A DNA stretch of 64,000 bases from Pseudomonadota bacterium (GTDB lineage Bacteria > Pseudomonadota > Alphaproteobacteria > Sphingomonadales > Sphingomonadaceae), in NCBI GenBank assembly GCA_021847605.1, contig JAJZQN010000001.1, positions 124,001 to 188,000 of the forward strand, in the 5' to 3' direction. Shown here piece by piece: positions 44,063 through 53,368 of the stretch. Both the position numbers and the translations under genes were made by a program. The notes below the pieces were generated by a model. The model ran no database searches, was not told the DNA's origin, and saw nothing but the letters and a program-made list of their open reading frames with translations. Numbering within the stretch: the stretch's first letter is position 1; each line of letters begins with the position of its first letter.

Positions 44063-45637
44063 ATGGCCAACGCCATTTCCGCCAATCGGGCCGAACTGAT
44101 AGCCATTGCCAACAGCGTGGCGAGCGAAAAGATGATCGACAAGGCCATCGTCATTGAGGCGATGGAAGACGCGATTCAGCGCGCCGCCCGCGCCCGTTAC
44201 GGTGCCGAAAACGACATTCGTGCCAAGCTGGACCCCGATAGCGGCGACCTGCGTCTTTGGCGCGTTGTCGAAGTCGTTGAGCAGGTGGACGATTATTTCA
44301 AGCAGGTGGACCTGAAGCAGGCTGCCAAGCTGAAGAAGGACGCCGTAGTCGGCGACTTCATCGTTGATCCGCTGCCTCCGATCGACCTGGGTCGTATCGA
44401 TGCCCAGTCGGCCAAGCAGGTCATCTTCCAGAAGGTGCGCGACGCCGAGCGTGAGCGTCAGCATGAGGAATATAAGGACCGCGTGGGTGAGATCATCACT
44501 GGCGTCGTCAAGTCGGTCGAATTCGGTCATGTCGTCGTCAATCTCGGCCGCGCCGAAGGCGTGATCCGCCGTGATCAGCAGATCCCGCGTGAAGTGGTTC
44601 GCGTCGGCGATCGCATCCGCTCGGTCGTGCTGAATGTGCGTCGTGAAAATCGCGGTCCGCAGATTTTCCTCAGCCGCGCGCATCCCGAATTCATGAAGAA
44701 GCTGTTCGCGCAGGAAGTCCCCGAAATCTATGATGGTGTCATCACCATCATGGCGGCTGCTCGCGATCCGGGTTCGCGCGCCAAGATCGGCGTCATCAGC
44801 CGTGACGGCAGCATCGATCCGGTCGGCGCCTGCGTCGGCATGAAGGGTAGCCGCGTTCAGGCCGTCGTGCAGGAAATGCAGGGCGAAAAAATCGACATCA
44901 TCCCCTGGTCGGAAGACACGGCGACCTTCGTCGTCAACGCGCTTCAGCCTGCCCAGGTCAGCCGCGTTGTCATCGATGAGGAAGAAGAGCGCATCGAAGT
45001 CGTCGTTCCCGACGATCAGCTCTCGCTCGCCATCGGTCGTCGCGGTCAGAATGTCCGCCTTGCCAGCCAGTTGACCGGCAAGGCCATCGACATCATGACC
45101 GAGGCTGACGCCAGCGAAAAGCGTCAGAAGGAATTCGTCGCCCGCTCCGAAATGTTCCAGAATGAACTCGACGTTGACGAAACCCTCTCGCAGCTTCTGG
45201 TCGCCGAAGGCTTTGGCGAACTGGAAGAGGTCGCTTATGTCAGCATCGACGAACTGGCTTCGATCGAAGGCTTCGACGATGATCTGGCCGGCGAGCTTCA
45301 GAGTCGTGCGCTCGAAGCGCTCGACCGTCGCGAACAGGCCGCCCGTGAGGAACGTACGGCTTTGGGCGTCGAAGACGCACTGGCCGAAATGCCTCATCTG
45401 ACCGAAGCGATGCTGGTCACGCTGGGTAAAGCGGGCATCAAGACGCTCGACGATCTTGCAGACCTCGCCACCGACGAACTGGTGCAGAAGAAGCGTCTGG
45501 ATCAGCGCCGTCGCAAGCCGGATGCCAAAGAGAAAGAGGACAAGGGCGGCATTTTGGCGACCTATGGCCTGTCCGACGAGCAGGGCAATGAAATCATCAT
45601 GGCCGCTCGCGCTCACTGGTTCGAAGAGGAAGCATAA
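44063..45637 (+). CDS. nusA: Transcription termination/antitermination factor NusA
   Basis: A 524-residue NusA with N-terminal RNA-polymerase-binding domain, S1 domain (VGEIITGVVKSVEFGHVVVN), two KH domains (DPVGACVGMKGSRVQAVVQE; LSLAIGRRGQNVRLASQLTG) and C-terminal acidic helix-hairpin repeats (about residues 370-490). It controls pausing, termination and rRNA antitermination. It lies 14 bases after rimP. The gene after it is not the usual ylxR but a tautomerase-like gene. Confidence 0.98.
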   Translation: MANAISANRAELIAIANSVASEKMIDKAIVIEAMEDAIQRAARARYGAENDIRAKLDPDSGDLRLWRVVEVVEQVDDYFKQVDLKQAAKLKKDAVVGDFIVDPLPPIDLGRIDAQSAKQVIFQKVRDAERERQHEEYKDRVGEIITGVVKSVEFGHVVVNLGRAEGVIRRDQQIPREVVRVGDRIRSVVLNVRRENRGPQIFLSRAHPEFMKKLFAQEVPEIYDGVITIMAAARDPGSRAKIGVISRDGSIDPVGACVGMKGSRVQAVVQEMQGEKIDIIPWSEDTATFVVNALQPAQVSRVVIDEEEERIEVVVPDDQLSLAIGRRGQNVRLASQLTGKAIDIMTEADASEKRQKEFVARSEMFQNELDVDETLSQLLVAEGFGELEEVAYVSIDELASIEGFDDDLAGELQSRALEALDRREQAAREERTALGVEDALAEMPHLTEAMLVTLGKAGIKTLDDLADLATDELVQKKRLDQRRRKPDAKEKEDKGGILATYGLSDEQGNEIIMAARAHWFEEEA

Positions 45638-45643
45638 GTCTCC

Positions 45644-45877
45644 ATGCCCTTTGTCGACATCCGCTTGGCTGGCCAAGCGACTCGCGAGCAGAAAGCTGCG
45701 ATCGTCGCTGACGTCACCCGGTCGCTCGTAGAGCGGCTGGGCAAGCCGGCGGCTGCCGTTCAGGTGGTGATTTCTGAAATCTCGACTGAAAATTATGGCG
45801 CCGGCGGTCAATTGATCGCCGACCGCGATGCCCCTCATTCAAGGGAGGACGCCAATGTTGCGGACACTCCCCAATGA
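45644..45877 (+). CDS. 4-oxalocrotonate tautomerase-family protein
   Basis: A 77-residue protein starting MPFVDIRLAGQATREQKAAI, so after Met removal Pro would be the catalytic N-terminal residue of the tautomerase family. The body fits the 60-70-residue fold (VTRSLVERLGKPAAAVQVVI), with a short extra tail. It probably isomerises an enol or related metabolite, or has only structural use. It sits six bases after nusA and 63 bases before ylxR, splitting the usual nusA-ylxR pair, and is probably co-transcribed. Confidence 0.85.
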   Translation: MPFVDIRLAGQATREQKAAIVADVTRSLVERLGKPAAAVQVVISEISTENYGAGGQLIADRDAPHSREDANVADTPQ

Positions 45878-45940
45878 GAGAATAAGCGCATCCCATAGCG
45901 TTGGACTTGCCCTTTCATCCGTTTTGGCGGAGGGGCACGC

Positions 45941-46603
45941 ATGACCGAACGCAAATGTATATTGAGTGGCGACCGCGCCGATCCCGAAACCCTGATCCGC
46001 CTTGCGATCGGTCCCGAAGGGCAGGTGCTGCCTGACATTCGGGCCAAGGCGCCGGGGCGGGGGGCGTGGGTCGGCGTGACACGTGTCGAACTGGAAGCCG
46101 CCCTTGCCAAGGGCAAGCTGAAGGGCGCTTTGGCGCGTTCTTTTAAGGAGGGGGCGCTTCAGATCCCCGATACTCTGCCGGACATGATCGAGGATGGCCT
46201 GCGTAAGGCGCTGCTCGACAGGCTCGGGCTGGAGGCGCGGGCTTCGATGGTGCTGACCGGCTCTGAAAAAATCGATGTGGCGTGCCGTAAAGGTCAGGTG
46301 CAATTGCTGTTGCACGCAGCCGACGCAGCGGTTGACGGCAATCGCAAGCTGGATCAGGCCTATCGCGTCGGACAAGAGGCGGAAGGCACGGATTTGGCAG
46401 GTATCACCTTGCCTGTGGACCGGAACGCCCTATCTATGGCAATGGGGCGGGACAATGTCGTCCATATCGCGGTGACCGACTCGCGGGCTGCTTTGCGCCT
46501 GCGCGCGGCCATAGGCCGCTTGGAAAGCTATCTGGGTTGCGCTAACGGGGCGCCAGTGCATGGGGAGCATGTCTCCGCTGATGCGCCGGTCGTTCCTGAA
46601 TAG
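45941..46603 (+). CDS. YlxR-domain RNA-binding protein with L7Ae-like C-terminal domain
   Basis: A 220-residue protein. Residues 1-80 are the YlxR (DUF448) domain, starting TERKCILSGDRADPETLIRL and with RGAWVGVTRVELEAAL. Residues about 90-190 contain an L7Ae/L30e-like domain (SMVLTGSEKIDVACRKGQVQ, LPVDRNALSMAMGRDNVVHI). This two-domain form is typical of alphaproteobacteria. It likely binds RNA, in keeping with the flanking nusA and infB. It is spaced 82 bases before infB. Confidence 0.9.
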   Translation: MTERKCILSGDRADPETLIRLAIGPEGQVLPDIRAKAPGRGAWVGVTRVELEAALAKGKLKGALARSFKEGALQIPDTLPDMIEDGLRKALLDRLGLEARASMVLTGSEKIDVACRKGQVQLLLHAADAAVDGNRKLDQAYRVGQEAEGTDLAGITLPVDRNALSMAMGRDNVVHIAVTDSRAALRLRAAIGRLESYLGCANGAPVHGEHVSADAPVVPE

Positions 46604-46685
46604 GCGTTGCCCGGCAGCATTGAAGACGAAGAGGGCGTCGGCGGGCCTATCGCCGAAGCGGAAGTGAAGGGTTAAGTTCGATCGT

Positions 46686-49286
46686 ATGAGTGACAGCAAG
46701 GAAGACAAGCCGGTTCTGGGCCGCAAGCCGCTGGGCATCAAGCGGACCGTCGAATCCGGCCAGGTGCAGCAGCAGTTCAGCCATGGCCGCAAGAATACGG
46801 TCGTGGTTGAGGTGAAGCGGCGCCGCGTCCTGGGCAAGCCGGGTGAGACGACCGGTGGCGCTCCTGCGGCTGCCCCCCAGGCCGATCCAGCCCCTGCGCC
46901 CACAGCGCCGCGCCCGGCCGCTCCCGCGCCGCAGCAGGCCCGTGCGCCGCAGCCTGCCGCCCCCGTGCGTCAGGCGCCGCCGCAGAGCCTGATGTCGCGT
47001 CAGGAATTGCAGGCCAAGCTGCTGCGTGAGGCCGAAGAGGCCCGCATGGCCGCGCTGGAGGATGCCCGCCGTCGTGAAGATGCTGCGCGCCTTGCCGCCA
47101 GCGAAGAAGAAAAGCGCCGGGCCGAGGAAAATCGCCTCGCGGCCGAAGCTGCTGAAGCCGAAGCTGCTAATCCTCCTGCCGCGCCCGAGCCGGTCGTGGA
47201 AGAAGCCCCGGCTACGCCTGCCGCGTCGGTTGAGGCTGCTGCGCCGGCCGCTGCTGAACCCGTCGCCGAAGCCGCTGCTCCGGCTGCGCCTGCCGCCGTG
47301 ACGCCGCCGCCGCGTCGCTTTACCCCGGTAACGCCGGTCAAGCGTCCTGAGCCGGCCAAGCCGGACCGGAACAAGCGTGCCGACGATAATCGCCGCCAAT
47401 CCGGCAAGCTGACCGTCACGCGCGCTCTGGCCGATGACGACAGCGCCCGTGCGCGCAGCCTTGCCGCGCTCAAGCGCGCTCGCGAAAAGGAACGTCGCGC
47501 GCATTATGCCGGCGGTGCCAAGCCGCGTGAAAAACAGTCGCGTGACGTGATCGTGCCGGAAAGCATCACCGTTCAGGAACTTGCCAACCGTATGGCCGAA
47601 AAGGGTGCGGATCTGGTCAAGTCGCTGTTCAAGATGGGTACCGCCGTCACGCTCAATCAGCCGATCGATCAGGATACCGCGGAATTGCTGGTCGAAGAAT
47701 TCGGCCACCGCATCCAGCGCGTGTCTGATGCCGACGTCGAAATCGGCATGGAAGGCGAAGTGGATGCGTTCGAAACGCTGAAGCATCGCGCGCCTGTCGT
47801 GACGATCATGGGCCATGTCGATCATGGTAAGACCTCGCTGCTCGACGCGCTGCGCGGGACGGATGTGGTCGCCGGCGAAAGCGGCGGCATCACCCAGCAT
47901 ATCGGCGCCTATCAGGTGACGACGAAGAAGGGCGATGTCATCACCTTCCTCGATACGCCGGGTCACGAAGCCTTCTCGGAAATGCGTGCCCGTGGCGCCA
48001 ATGTCACCGACATCGTCATTCTGGTGGTGGCGGCGGACGACGGCCTGATGCCGCAGACCGTCGAAGCCATCAACCATACCAAGGCCGCTGGCGTGCCGAT
48101 GATCGTCGCGATCAACAAGTGCGACAAGCCCGAAGCCAATCCGCAGAAGGTGCGTGAGCGCCTGCTGAGCGAAGAGGTTGTGGTCGAGGATATGGGCGGC
48201 GACGTTCAGGACGTGGAAGTTTCCGCGCTTAAGAAGACGGGTCTGGACGAACTGATCGAAAAGATCCTGCTTCAGGCCGAAGTCATGGAACTGACCGCCA
48301 ACCCCGATCGCGCAGCCGAGGGCAATGTGATCGAGGCACAACTCGATAAGGGTCGCGGGGCCGTCGCCACGGTGCTGGTGCGTAAGGGTACGCTGAAAGT
48401 CGGCGATACCTTCGTCATAGGCGCCGAAAGCGGCAAGGTGCGTGCGCTGGTCAATGACAAGGGCCAGCAGGTCAAGGTCGCCGGTCCGTCGACCCCGGTC
48501 GAGGTTCTGGGTCTGTCGGGCGTTCCCAAGGCTGGCGATCAGCTTACGGTCGTGGAAAATGAAGCCCGCGCCCGCGAAGTCGCCGCCTATCGTCAGGAAC
48601 TCGCGACCCGCGCTCGGACGACCGCAGCTCCGACCAGCTTTGAACATATGTTCTCGGCGCTCAACACCAAGGTCATCGAATATCCGGTGGTGGTGAAGGG
48701 CGACGTGCAGGGTTCGGTCGAAGCGATCGTGTCTTCGCTCAACCGCATCTCGACCGACGAGATCAAGGTTCGCATCCTGCATTCGGGTGTCGGCGCGATC
48801 ACCGAAAGCGACGTCACGCTGGCCGCTGCCAGCCGCGCGCCGCTGATCGGTTTCAACGTTCGTCCCAATGCCAAGGCGCGTCAACTGGCGGAGCGCGAGA
48901 AGATTTCGCTGCGCTATTATGACGTGATCTACGACCTTCTCGAAGAAGTCCGTGGCGAAATGGCCGGGCAGCTGGCGCCGGAACGCATCGAAACCATCGT
49001 CGGCCGTGCCGAGGTGCTTCAGGTGTTCCCGGCCGGCAAGAAGGACAAGGCGGCTGGTCTGCTCGTCCTCGACGGCATCATCCGCAAGGGGCTGTCGGCA
49101 CGCCTTACCCGCGACGATGTTATCGTGTCGCGCACCAACATCGCCTCGCTGCGTCGCTTCAAGGACGATGTGTCCGAAGTGCGTGCAGGCATGGAGTGCG
49201 GTGCGGTCCTTCAGGACACCAACGACATCAAGGCGGGCGATACGCTCGAACTGTTCGAAGTCGAAGAGCGTCAGCGCACGCTGTAA
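46686..49286 (+). CDS. infB: Translation initiation factor IF-2
   Basis: An 866-residue IF-2. After a long Ala/Pro/Glu-rich N-terminal region (about residues 50-280) comes the GTPase domain with [20 protein letters not shown] (G1), [11 protein letters not shown] (G3) and [12 protein letters not shown] (G4), followed by domains II-IV that bind fMet-tRNA ([40 protein letters not shown]). It is essential for translation initiation. Its usual neighbour rbfA is displaced 716 bases downstream by a toxin-antitoxin pair. Confidence 0.98.
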   Translation: MSDSKEDKPVLGRKPLGIKRTVESGQVQQQFSHGRKNTVVVEVKRRRVLGKPGETTGGAPAAAPQADPAPAPTAPRPAAPAPQQARAPQPAAPVRQAPPQSLMSRQELQAKLLREAEEARMAALEDARRREDAARLAASEEEKRRAEENRLAAEAAEAEAANPPAAPEPVVEEAPATPAASVEAAAPAAAEPVAEAAAPAAPAAVTPPPRRFTPVTPVKRPEPAKPDRNKRADDNRRQSGKLTVTRALADDDSARARSLAALKRAREKERRAHYAGGAKPREKQSRDVIVPESITVQELANRMAEKGADLVKSLFKMGTAVTLNQPIDQDTAELLVEEFGHRIQRVSDADVEIGMEGEVDAFETLKHRAPVVTIMGHVDHGKTSLLDALRGTDVVAGESGGITQHIGAYQVTTKKGDVITFLDTPGHEAFSEMRARGANVTDIVILVVAADDGLMPQTVEAINHTKAAGVPMIVAINKCDKPEANPQKVRERLLSEEVVVEDMGGDVQDVEVSALKKTGLDELIEKILLQAEVMELTANPDRAAEGNVIEAQLDKGRGAVATVLVRKGTLKVGDTFVIGAESGKVRALVNDKGQQVKVAGPSTPVEVLGLSGVPKAGDQLTVVENEARAREVAAYRQELATRARTTAAPTSFEHMFSALNTKVIEYPVVVKGDVQGSVEAIVSSLNRISTDEIKVRILHSGVGAITESDVTLAAASRAPLIGFNVRPNAKARQLAEREKISLRYYDVIYDLLEEVRGEMAGQLAPERIETIVGRAEVLQVFPAGKKDKAAGLLVLDGIIRKGLSARLTRDDVIVSRTNIASLRRFKDDVSEVRAGMECGAVLQDTNDIKAGDTLELFEVEERQRTL

Positions 49287-49311
49287 ATTGCAACCATCAG
49301 TTATAGGGGTT

Positions 49312-49369
49312 GGTCAGGAAAGTTAGCTATCAGTTAAATTTCTTGACCGGCCCCTTATATCCATATAGT
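49312..49369 (+). promoter_or_regulatory. Toxin-antitoxin promoter with inverted-repeat operator
   Basis: GGTCAGGAAA (49312-49321) and TTTCTTGACC (49339-49348) are inverted arms with one mismatch, flanking a 17-base centre that itself contains TTA/TAA half-sites. The right arm includes a -35 like TTGACC (49343-49348); TATAGT (49364-49369) follows as -10. Transcription would start near the GTG codon at 49379. It is consistent with autorepression by the XRE antitoxin. Confidence 0.5.
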
Positions 49370-49378
49370 CTCTGTCTT

Positions 49379-49630
49379 GTGGATATTCGCTTCTCGAAAA
49401 CCGCCATGCGAGCGCTTTTGCGATCGAATAAGCGAACACTTATTCGGCAGAAAATCGACGAATTGGCAAATGATCCTGCTTCACTGGAAGCAAATGTGAA
49501 GCGTTTGCAAGGCCGTTCTGAATATCGGCTGCGGGTTCAGGACTGGCGCGTGATCTTTCGCATTGATGGGGATATCCTCTGGATAGATGATGTGGCGCCG
49601 CGCGGATCGGCATATGAGGTGAACCCATGA
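49379..49630 (+). CDS. RelE/ParE-family toxin
   Basis: An 83-residue basic protein, VDIRFSKTAMRALLRSNKRT at the start, with the RelE-type core LQGRSEYRLRVQDWRVIFRI and IDDVAPRGSAYEV at the C-terminus. Family members cut mRNA on the ribosome or poison gyrase. The GTG at 49379 gives the family N-terminus; a longer reading from TTG 49310 would run through the operator. No Shine-Dalgarno precedes GTG, so the mRNA may be leaderless. It overlaps the antitoxin gene by four bases. The base composition is more A/T-rich than infB. Confidence 0.85.
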   Translation: MDIRFSKTAMRALLRSNKRTLIRQKIDELANDPASLEANVKRLQGRSEYRLRVQDWRVIFRIDGDILWIDDVAPRGSAYEVNP

Positions 49631-50010
49631 CCGCTCAGATTGTTGAGATCGCCGGGCAAAAAATCGTTATGCTGCCGATTGAGGACTATCAACGATTGGT
49701 CGATATTGCCGAGGATCGAGCAGATATCGCAGCGACTGTTGAAGCAGAACGCCGTCGCCAAGATGGTGAGGAATATGTGCCGGTTGAGGTTATTGATCAA
49801 CTATGTGCAGGTATTAATCCCGTCAAAGTATGGCGTAAGTATCGTAATCTCAATCAGAAGGCATTGGGGCAGATGATTGGATGCAGTGCGGCGCATGTCA
49901 GCCAAATCGAGAACCAGGAAAAGGGGGCTAGTGCCACCCTTTGGCGAAAGTTGGCGGATGCCCTTGATGTGTCTGTAGATGATTTGATGCCGGTGAATAT
50001 TCATGACTAA
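49627..50010 (+). CDS. XRE-family antitoxin
   Basis: A 127-residue protein. Residues about 68-123 form an XRE helix-turn-helix ([20 protein letters not shown]). The first 60 residues resemble a toxin-binding region ([20 protein letters not shown]) of Phd/HigA-like antitoxins. It should neutralise the RelE-type toxin and repress the promoter upstream. Its last eight bases overlap the rbfA start at 50003, so rbfA translation may be coupled to it. Toxin-first gene order is typical of HigBA pairs. Confidence 0.88.
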   Translation: MTAQIVEIAGQKIVMLPIEDYQRLVDIAEDRADIAATVEAERRRQDGEEYVPVEVIDQLCAGINPVKVWRKYRNLNQKALGQMIGCSAAHVSQIENQEKGASATLWRKLADALDVSVDDLMPVNIHD

Positions 50011-50401
50011 TCAACCCGAAGGCCCGTCCGTCCGCCTGCTGCGCGTGGGTGAACAGGTGCGCCATGTGCTGTCCGACATTCTTCAGCGCGGCGACGTGCA
50101 TGACGATGTGCTGGCGAAGCATGTCGTGAGCGTTACCGAAGTACGCATGTCACCCGACCTGCGTCATGCCACCGTCTTCGTGAAATCGCTGCTGGGGCAG
50201 GATGAAGAAGCGGTGCTGAAGGCGCTGCGCACCAACACCGCCTATCTGCAACGCGAAGTCGCGCATCGCATTCGCCTCAAATATGCATCCAAGCTCAAAT
50301 TCCTGGCAGATGAGAGTTTCGACGAAGGCAGTCATATCGACAAGCTGCTGCGCGATCCTAAGGTCGCCCGCGATCTGACGCCGGACGAAGGCGAGGATTG
50401 A
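50003..50401 (+). CDS. rbfA: Ribosome-binding factor A
   Basis: A 132-residue RbfA of KH-like fold: [20 protein letters not shown] at the N-terminus, [20 protein letters not shown] in the middle and [18 protein letters not shown] near the end. It helps mature the 16S 5' end under cold stress. It is normally directly after infB; here it begins inside the antitoxin gene. Confidence 0.96.
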   Translation: MTNQPEGPSVRLLRVGEQVRHVLSDILQRGDVHDDVLAKHVVSVTEVRMSPDLRHATVFVKSLLGQDEEAVLKALRTNTAYLQREVAHRIRLKYASKLKFLADESFDEGSHIDKLLRDPKVARDLTPDEGED

Positions 50402-50455
50402 CCTAAATGCGTCGTCGTCGGACATATTTCTGATATTTGCCAGCCGAACTGACCA

Positions 50456-50483
50456 GCCAGTGGGGGATTCGTCTCCCGCTGGC
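50456..50483 (+). terminator. Hairpin after rbfA
   Basis: The arm GCCAGTGGGGGA (50456-50467) pairs with TCTCCCGCTGGC (50472-50483) around a TTCG tetraloop, with G-T pairs. It lies 55 bases after rbfA and ahead of the hydrolase gene, so it probably marks the end of the translation operon's rbfA transcript. No T run follows. Confidence 0.45.
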
Positions 50484-50515
50484 GTCATGACAATAGTGCA
50501 AGATTGAGGGATGAT

Positions 50516-51415
50516 ATGATGCGGGCTTTCTGGTTGTCCTTGACCCTGATGGCGTGCGTCAGCGCACAGGCGGTTGCAAAAGAGCCCGCAATCCATCCCG
50601 CCGTCATCGTCGATCCAAAGCCTGACGCTGCCTATCCCGCCGGGATGAGTGCCTTTGTCATTCCGGCGCAGGATGGGGCGATGAACGCTGTCATGTACAC
50701 GGCCGCAGGTTCAGGCATTCATCCGACCTTGCTGCTGCTCCATGGCTTTCCGGGCAACGAGCAGAATCTCGATCTGGCGCAGGCCGCCCGGCGTGCGGGC
50801 TGGAATGTGTTGACGCTCCATTATCGGGGGAGTTGGGGTAGCCCCGGCACTTTCTCCTTCGGCAATGCGTCGGACGACGCCTTCACCGCTCTGCAATATC
50901 TGCAACAGCCCGCCACCGTTGCGAAATATCGCATCGACACCAGCGCTATCGTGGTCGCTGGGCATAGCATGGGCGGCTTCATGGCCGCCGATGTCGCGGC
51001 GGCTGAGCCGCGTGTTGCAGGCCTGTTCCTGATCGATCCATGGGATCCGGCCCAGACCGTTGCTGCGCTCGCTACCCCCGACGGGGAAGCTGCGTGGAAA
51101 GCGGAAGTGGCAGGTGATCTGCCGCCGCTGAACGGCGCGACCTATGACAGTCTGACCGCCGAAATCAGCGACAATGGCCAGAAATTCGACCTTGGTCGCC
51201 GCCTTGCCGGCTATGGCCGTCGTCCACTGACCATATTGGGTGCTGAAAAGGGGTTGGGGGCCGCCGCCCGCAAGGTCGCTGCCGATGCGCAAGGGGCCAA
51301 CCCCGACGCTCGCCTGATGGTCTGGCCGACCGATCACAGCTTTTCGGGCGAACGGATAGCGCTCGCCGATGCGCTGGTCCGTTTCCTCTCTGGCGTTGCG
51401 CCCACGATCCATTAA
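50516..51415 (+). CDS. Exported alpha/beta hydrolase
   Basis: A 299-residue protein with a signal peptide (residues 1-20, FWLSLTLMACVSAQAVA) and an alpha/beta-hydrolase fold: oxyanion region LLLLHGFPGNEQNLDLA, nucleophile elbow GHSMGGFMAADVA (Ser), Asp in LFLIDPWDP or a later turn, and His in WPTDHSFSGERI. It likely hydrolyses an ester or peptide in the periplasm. ATG 50516 follows GAGGG by five bases; an adjacent ATG at 50519 is equal. It is the first gene of a block that separates rbfA from truB. Confidence 0.87.
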   Translation: MMRAFWLSLTLMACVSAQAVAKEPAIHPAVIVDPKPDAAYPAGMSAFVIPAQDGAMNAVMYTAAGSGIHPTLLLLHGFPGNEQNLDLAQAARRAGWNVLTLHYRGSWGSPGTFSFGNASDDAFTALQYLQQPATVAKYRIDTSAIVVAGHSMGGFMAADVAAAEPRVAGLFLIDPWDPAQTVAALATPDGEAAWKAEVAGDLPPLNGATYDSLTAEISDNGQKFDLGRRLAGYGRRPLTILGAEKGLGAAARKVAADAQGANPDARLMVWPTDHSFSGERIALADALVRFLSGVAPTIH

Positions 51416-51424
51416 ACGAGCGCG

Positions 51425-52003
51425 ATGGCGAAGCTCTATTTCTACTATAGCTCGATGAATGCGGGCAAATCTACGACCCTGCTGCAATCGGACTTCAACT
51501 ATCGCGAACGCGGCATGGAAACGATGCTGTGGACCGCCGCGCTTGATGATCGCTATGGGCAGGGGCGGATCGTGTCCCGCATCGGTCTGGAGGCGCCAGC
51601 CCATCTGTTCGATCCGGCAACCGATATTCATGCCGCCATCGCCGCCCAGCATGGTGTCACGCCGCTCTCCTGCGTGCTAGTGGACGAGGCACAGTTCCTG
51701 ACGGAAGCGCAGGTGTGGCAACTGGGGCAGGTGTGCGACCGCCTCGGCATCCCCGTCCTTTGCTACGGCATCCGCACCGATTTTCAGGGTCAGCTTTTCC
51801 CCGGTAGCGCCGCTTTGCTGGGCCTTGCCGACACACTCAGCGAGATCAAGACGATCTGCGAATGTGGGCGCAAGGCGACGATGAACCTCCGGGTGGATAG
51901 CGCCGGTCACGCCATTCGGCAGGGGGATCAGACGGAAATCGGTGGCAATGACCGCTATGTTGCGCTGTGCCGTCGCCATTTTGTGGAGCAGATGCAGGGA
52001 TGA
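51425..52003 (+). CDS. tdk: Thymidine kinase
   Basis: A 192-residue type II thymidine kinase. The P-loop is [18 protein letters not shown], the catalytic Glu lies in [33 protein letters not shown] is the lasso region and the zinc cysteines are CECGRKAT and, near the end, LCRRHF. It salvages thymidine to dTMP in the cytoplasm. It begins nine bases after the hydrolase stop and overlaps the GNAT gene by four bases. Confidence 0.95.
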   Translation: MAKLYFYYSSMNAGKSTTLLQSDFNYRERGMETMLWTAALDDRYGQGRIVSRIGLEAPAHLFDPATDIHAAIAAQHGVTPLSCVLVDEAQFLTEAQVWQLGQVCDRLGIPVLCYGIRTDFQGQLFPGSAALLGLADTLSEIKTICECGRKATMNLRVDSAGHAIRQGDQTEIGGNDRYVALCRRHFVEQMQG

Positions 52004-52548
52004 GCCGGATCGAGCAATTGCTGGCGCCGATCGACGCGCCGGGCCTTCATCTGGAGCAGGTGACGGAGGAGCATCGCGAAACCCTGCGTGCCATCTGCCC
52101 GGCGGATGATCCAGTGTGGGAGATTTATCCCCGTCGCCTTGCCGAGGAAGATTTCGACCCGGCGTTCGATGCGATCCTGAACAATCCCGACTATTGTCCC
52201 TTCATGATTTTCGCTGATGGCGTGGCGATGGGCATGTCGGGTTTTCTCAATATCAATCCGGCCGACAACTGGCTGGAACTGGGCGGCACCTATATGAAGC
52301 CTGCTGCGCGCGGCACCGGACTCAACAGCCGGATCAAGCCGCTGCTGATCGGTCGGGCGTTGGAATGCGACTTTACCCGGATCGAGTTTCGCATCGACCA
52401 ACGCAATATCCGCTCGCAAAAGGCGGTGGAGAAGCTGGGTGCCGTGTATGAAGGCACGCTGCGCAAGCAGCGCATCACATGGACCGGCCATATCCGCGAT
52501 ACGATGATCTATTCGATCCTCGCGGATGAATGGCGCGCCCGCGCCTAA
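52000..52548 (+). CDS. GNAT-family acetyltransferase (RimJ/RimL type)
   Basis: A 182-residue acetyltransferase with the acetyl-CoA pattern of GNAT enzymes: [20 protein letters not shown], then [20 protein letters not shown] and the conserved late segment [20 protein letters not shown]. It probably acetylates a protein N-terminus or small amine; target unknown. The start overlaps the tdk stop (ATGA), and the end overlaps the convergent HAD gene by four bases. Confidence 0.9.
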   Translation: MSRIEQLLAPIDAPGLHLEQVTEEHRETLRAICPADDPVWEIYPRRLAEEDFDPAFDAILNNPDYCPFMIFADGVAMGMSGFLNINPADNWLELGGTYMKPAARGTGLNSRIKPLLIGRALECDFTRIEFRIDQRNIRSQKAVEKLGAVYEGTLRKQRITWTGHIRDTMIYSILADEWRARA

Positions 52549-53240
52549 CCGATCGTCGCGATCCAGTCGGGCAGGTCGCCCAGCCGTTCGATCTGGGTAA
52601 AGCGTGCATGGTCGGACGGCGCCTTCGCCACTTCATGCGCCCATGCACCGTCCTGCGGAATGAAGGCGGCCCACGCGCCGGCCTCCAGCGCTGGCAATAT
52701 GTCCGACCGCATCGAATCTCCGGCCATCACCGCTTGCTGCGGCTCGATAGCATGGCGGGAGAAGAGTGAGCGGAACGTATCCACTTTCTTATCGCTGACG
52801 ATCTCAATTCCGGAAAACATGTCGCCCAGGCCCGACGCGGCCAGCTTGCTCTCCTGATGCAGCAGGTCGCCCTTCGTCACCAGCACCAGCGGCGCAATGT
52901 CGGACAGCCGCTCCAGCGTCTCTTCCACCCCGTCGAACAATTGCACCGGATGCGCCAGCAGCGCCCGACCCGCCGCCAATATCCCTTCGATCATGGATTT
53001 GGACAGCGCATCGCCCGCCAGTTCCACCGCCGTTTCGATCATCGACAGGGTAAAACCCTTTGCCCCATAGCCATAGAGCGGCAGGTTTCGCGTCTCACAG
53101 GTGATCAGCCGTTCCCGAGTCACATCCACATCGGCAAAGGGGCGCAGCATGTCGAGCAGCGCATCTTCGGTGGCGTTGAAATGGCGCATATTGTGCCACA
53201 GCGTATCGTCGGCATCGAGGCAGATGAGCTTGATTGTCAT
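52545..53240 (-). CDS. HAD-superfamily hydrolase
   Basis: A 231-residue haloacid-dehalogenase-type phosphatase. Motif I is CLDADDTLWH, motif II LVLVTKGDLLHQESKLAASG, motif III MAGDSMRSDILPALEAGAWA. The first motif has the DxDxT nucleophile, so it is a phosphatase or phosphatase-like hydrolase; substrate unknown. It is convergent with the GNAT gene and followed by a repeat before truB. Confidence 0.9.
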   Translation of the reverse strand: MTIKLICLDADDTLWHNMRHFNATEDALLDMLRPFADVDVTRERLITCETRNLPLYGYGAKGFTLSMIETAVELAGDALSKSMIEGILAAGRALLAHPVQLFDGVEETLERLSDIAPLVLVTKGDLLHQESKLAASGLGDMFSGIEIVSDKKVDTFRSLFSRHAIEPQQAVMAGDSMRSDILPALEAGAWAAFIPQDGAWAHEVAKAPSDHARFTQIERLGDLPDWIATIG

Positions 53241-53258
53241 GGCATCCTTTTAGCGCCT

Positions 53259-53282
53259 CGCATCAAGCGAAGTCGAGATGCG
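53259..53282. repeat. REP-like palindrome before truB
   Basis: CGCATC (53259-53264) and GATGCG (53277-53282) flank AAGCGAAGTCGA. The element is close to the family at 29821 and lies in the 128-bp gap between the divergent HAD and truB genes. It could be a transcription or mobility remnant. Confidence 0.55.
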
Positions 53283-53368
53283 CAAAACGTCGGGCGGACA
53301 TGCGTCGCCCCGTTCTGAGCCATGTTAAGGGCTGACATGGCAAAGCGCAGGGCGTAAGGCCCGCCGCC

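Noticed and set aside
43793..45838. A 681-codon minus-strand frame opposite nusA
   Set aside because: It is a shadow of nusA in the reverse frame; the His/Asp-rich translation has no family pattern.
46647..48884. A 745-codon minus-strand frame opposite infB
   Set aside because: Reverse shadow of infB; the translation is low complexity with Arg/Gly runs.
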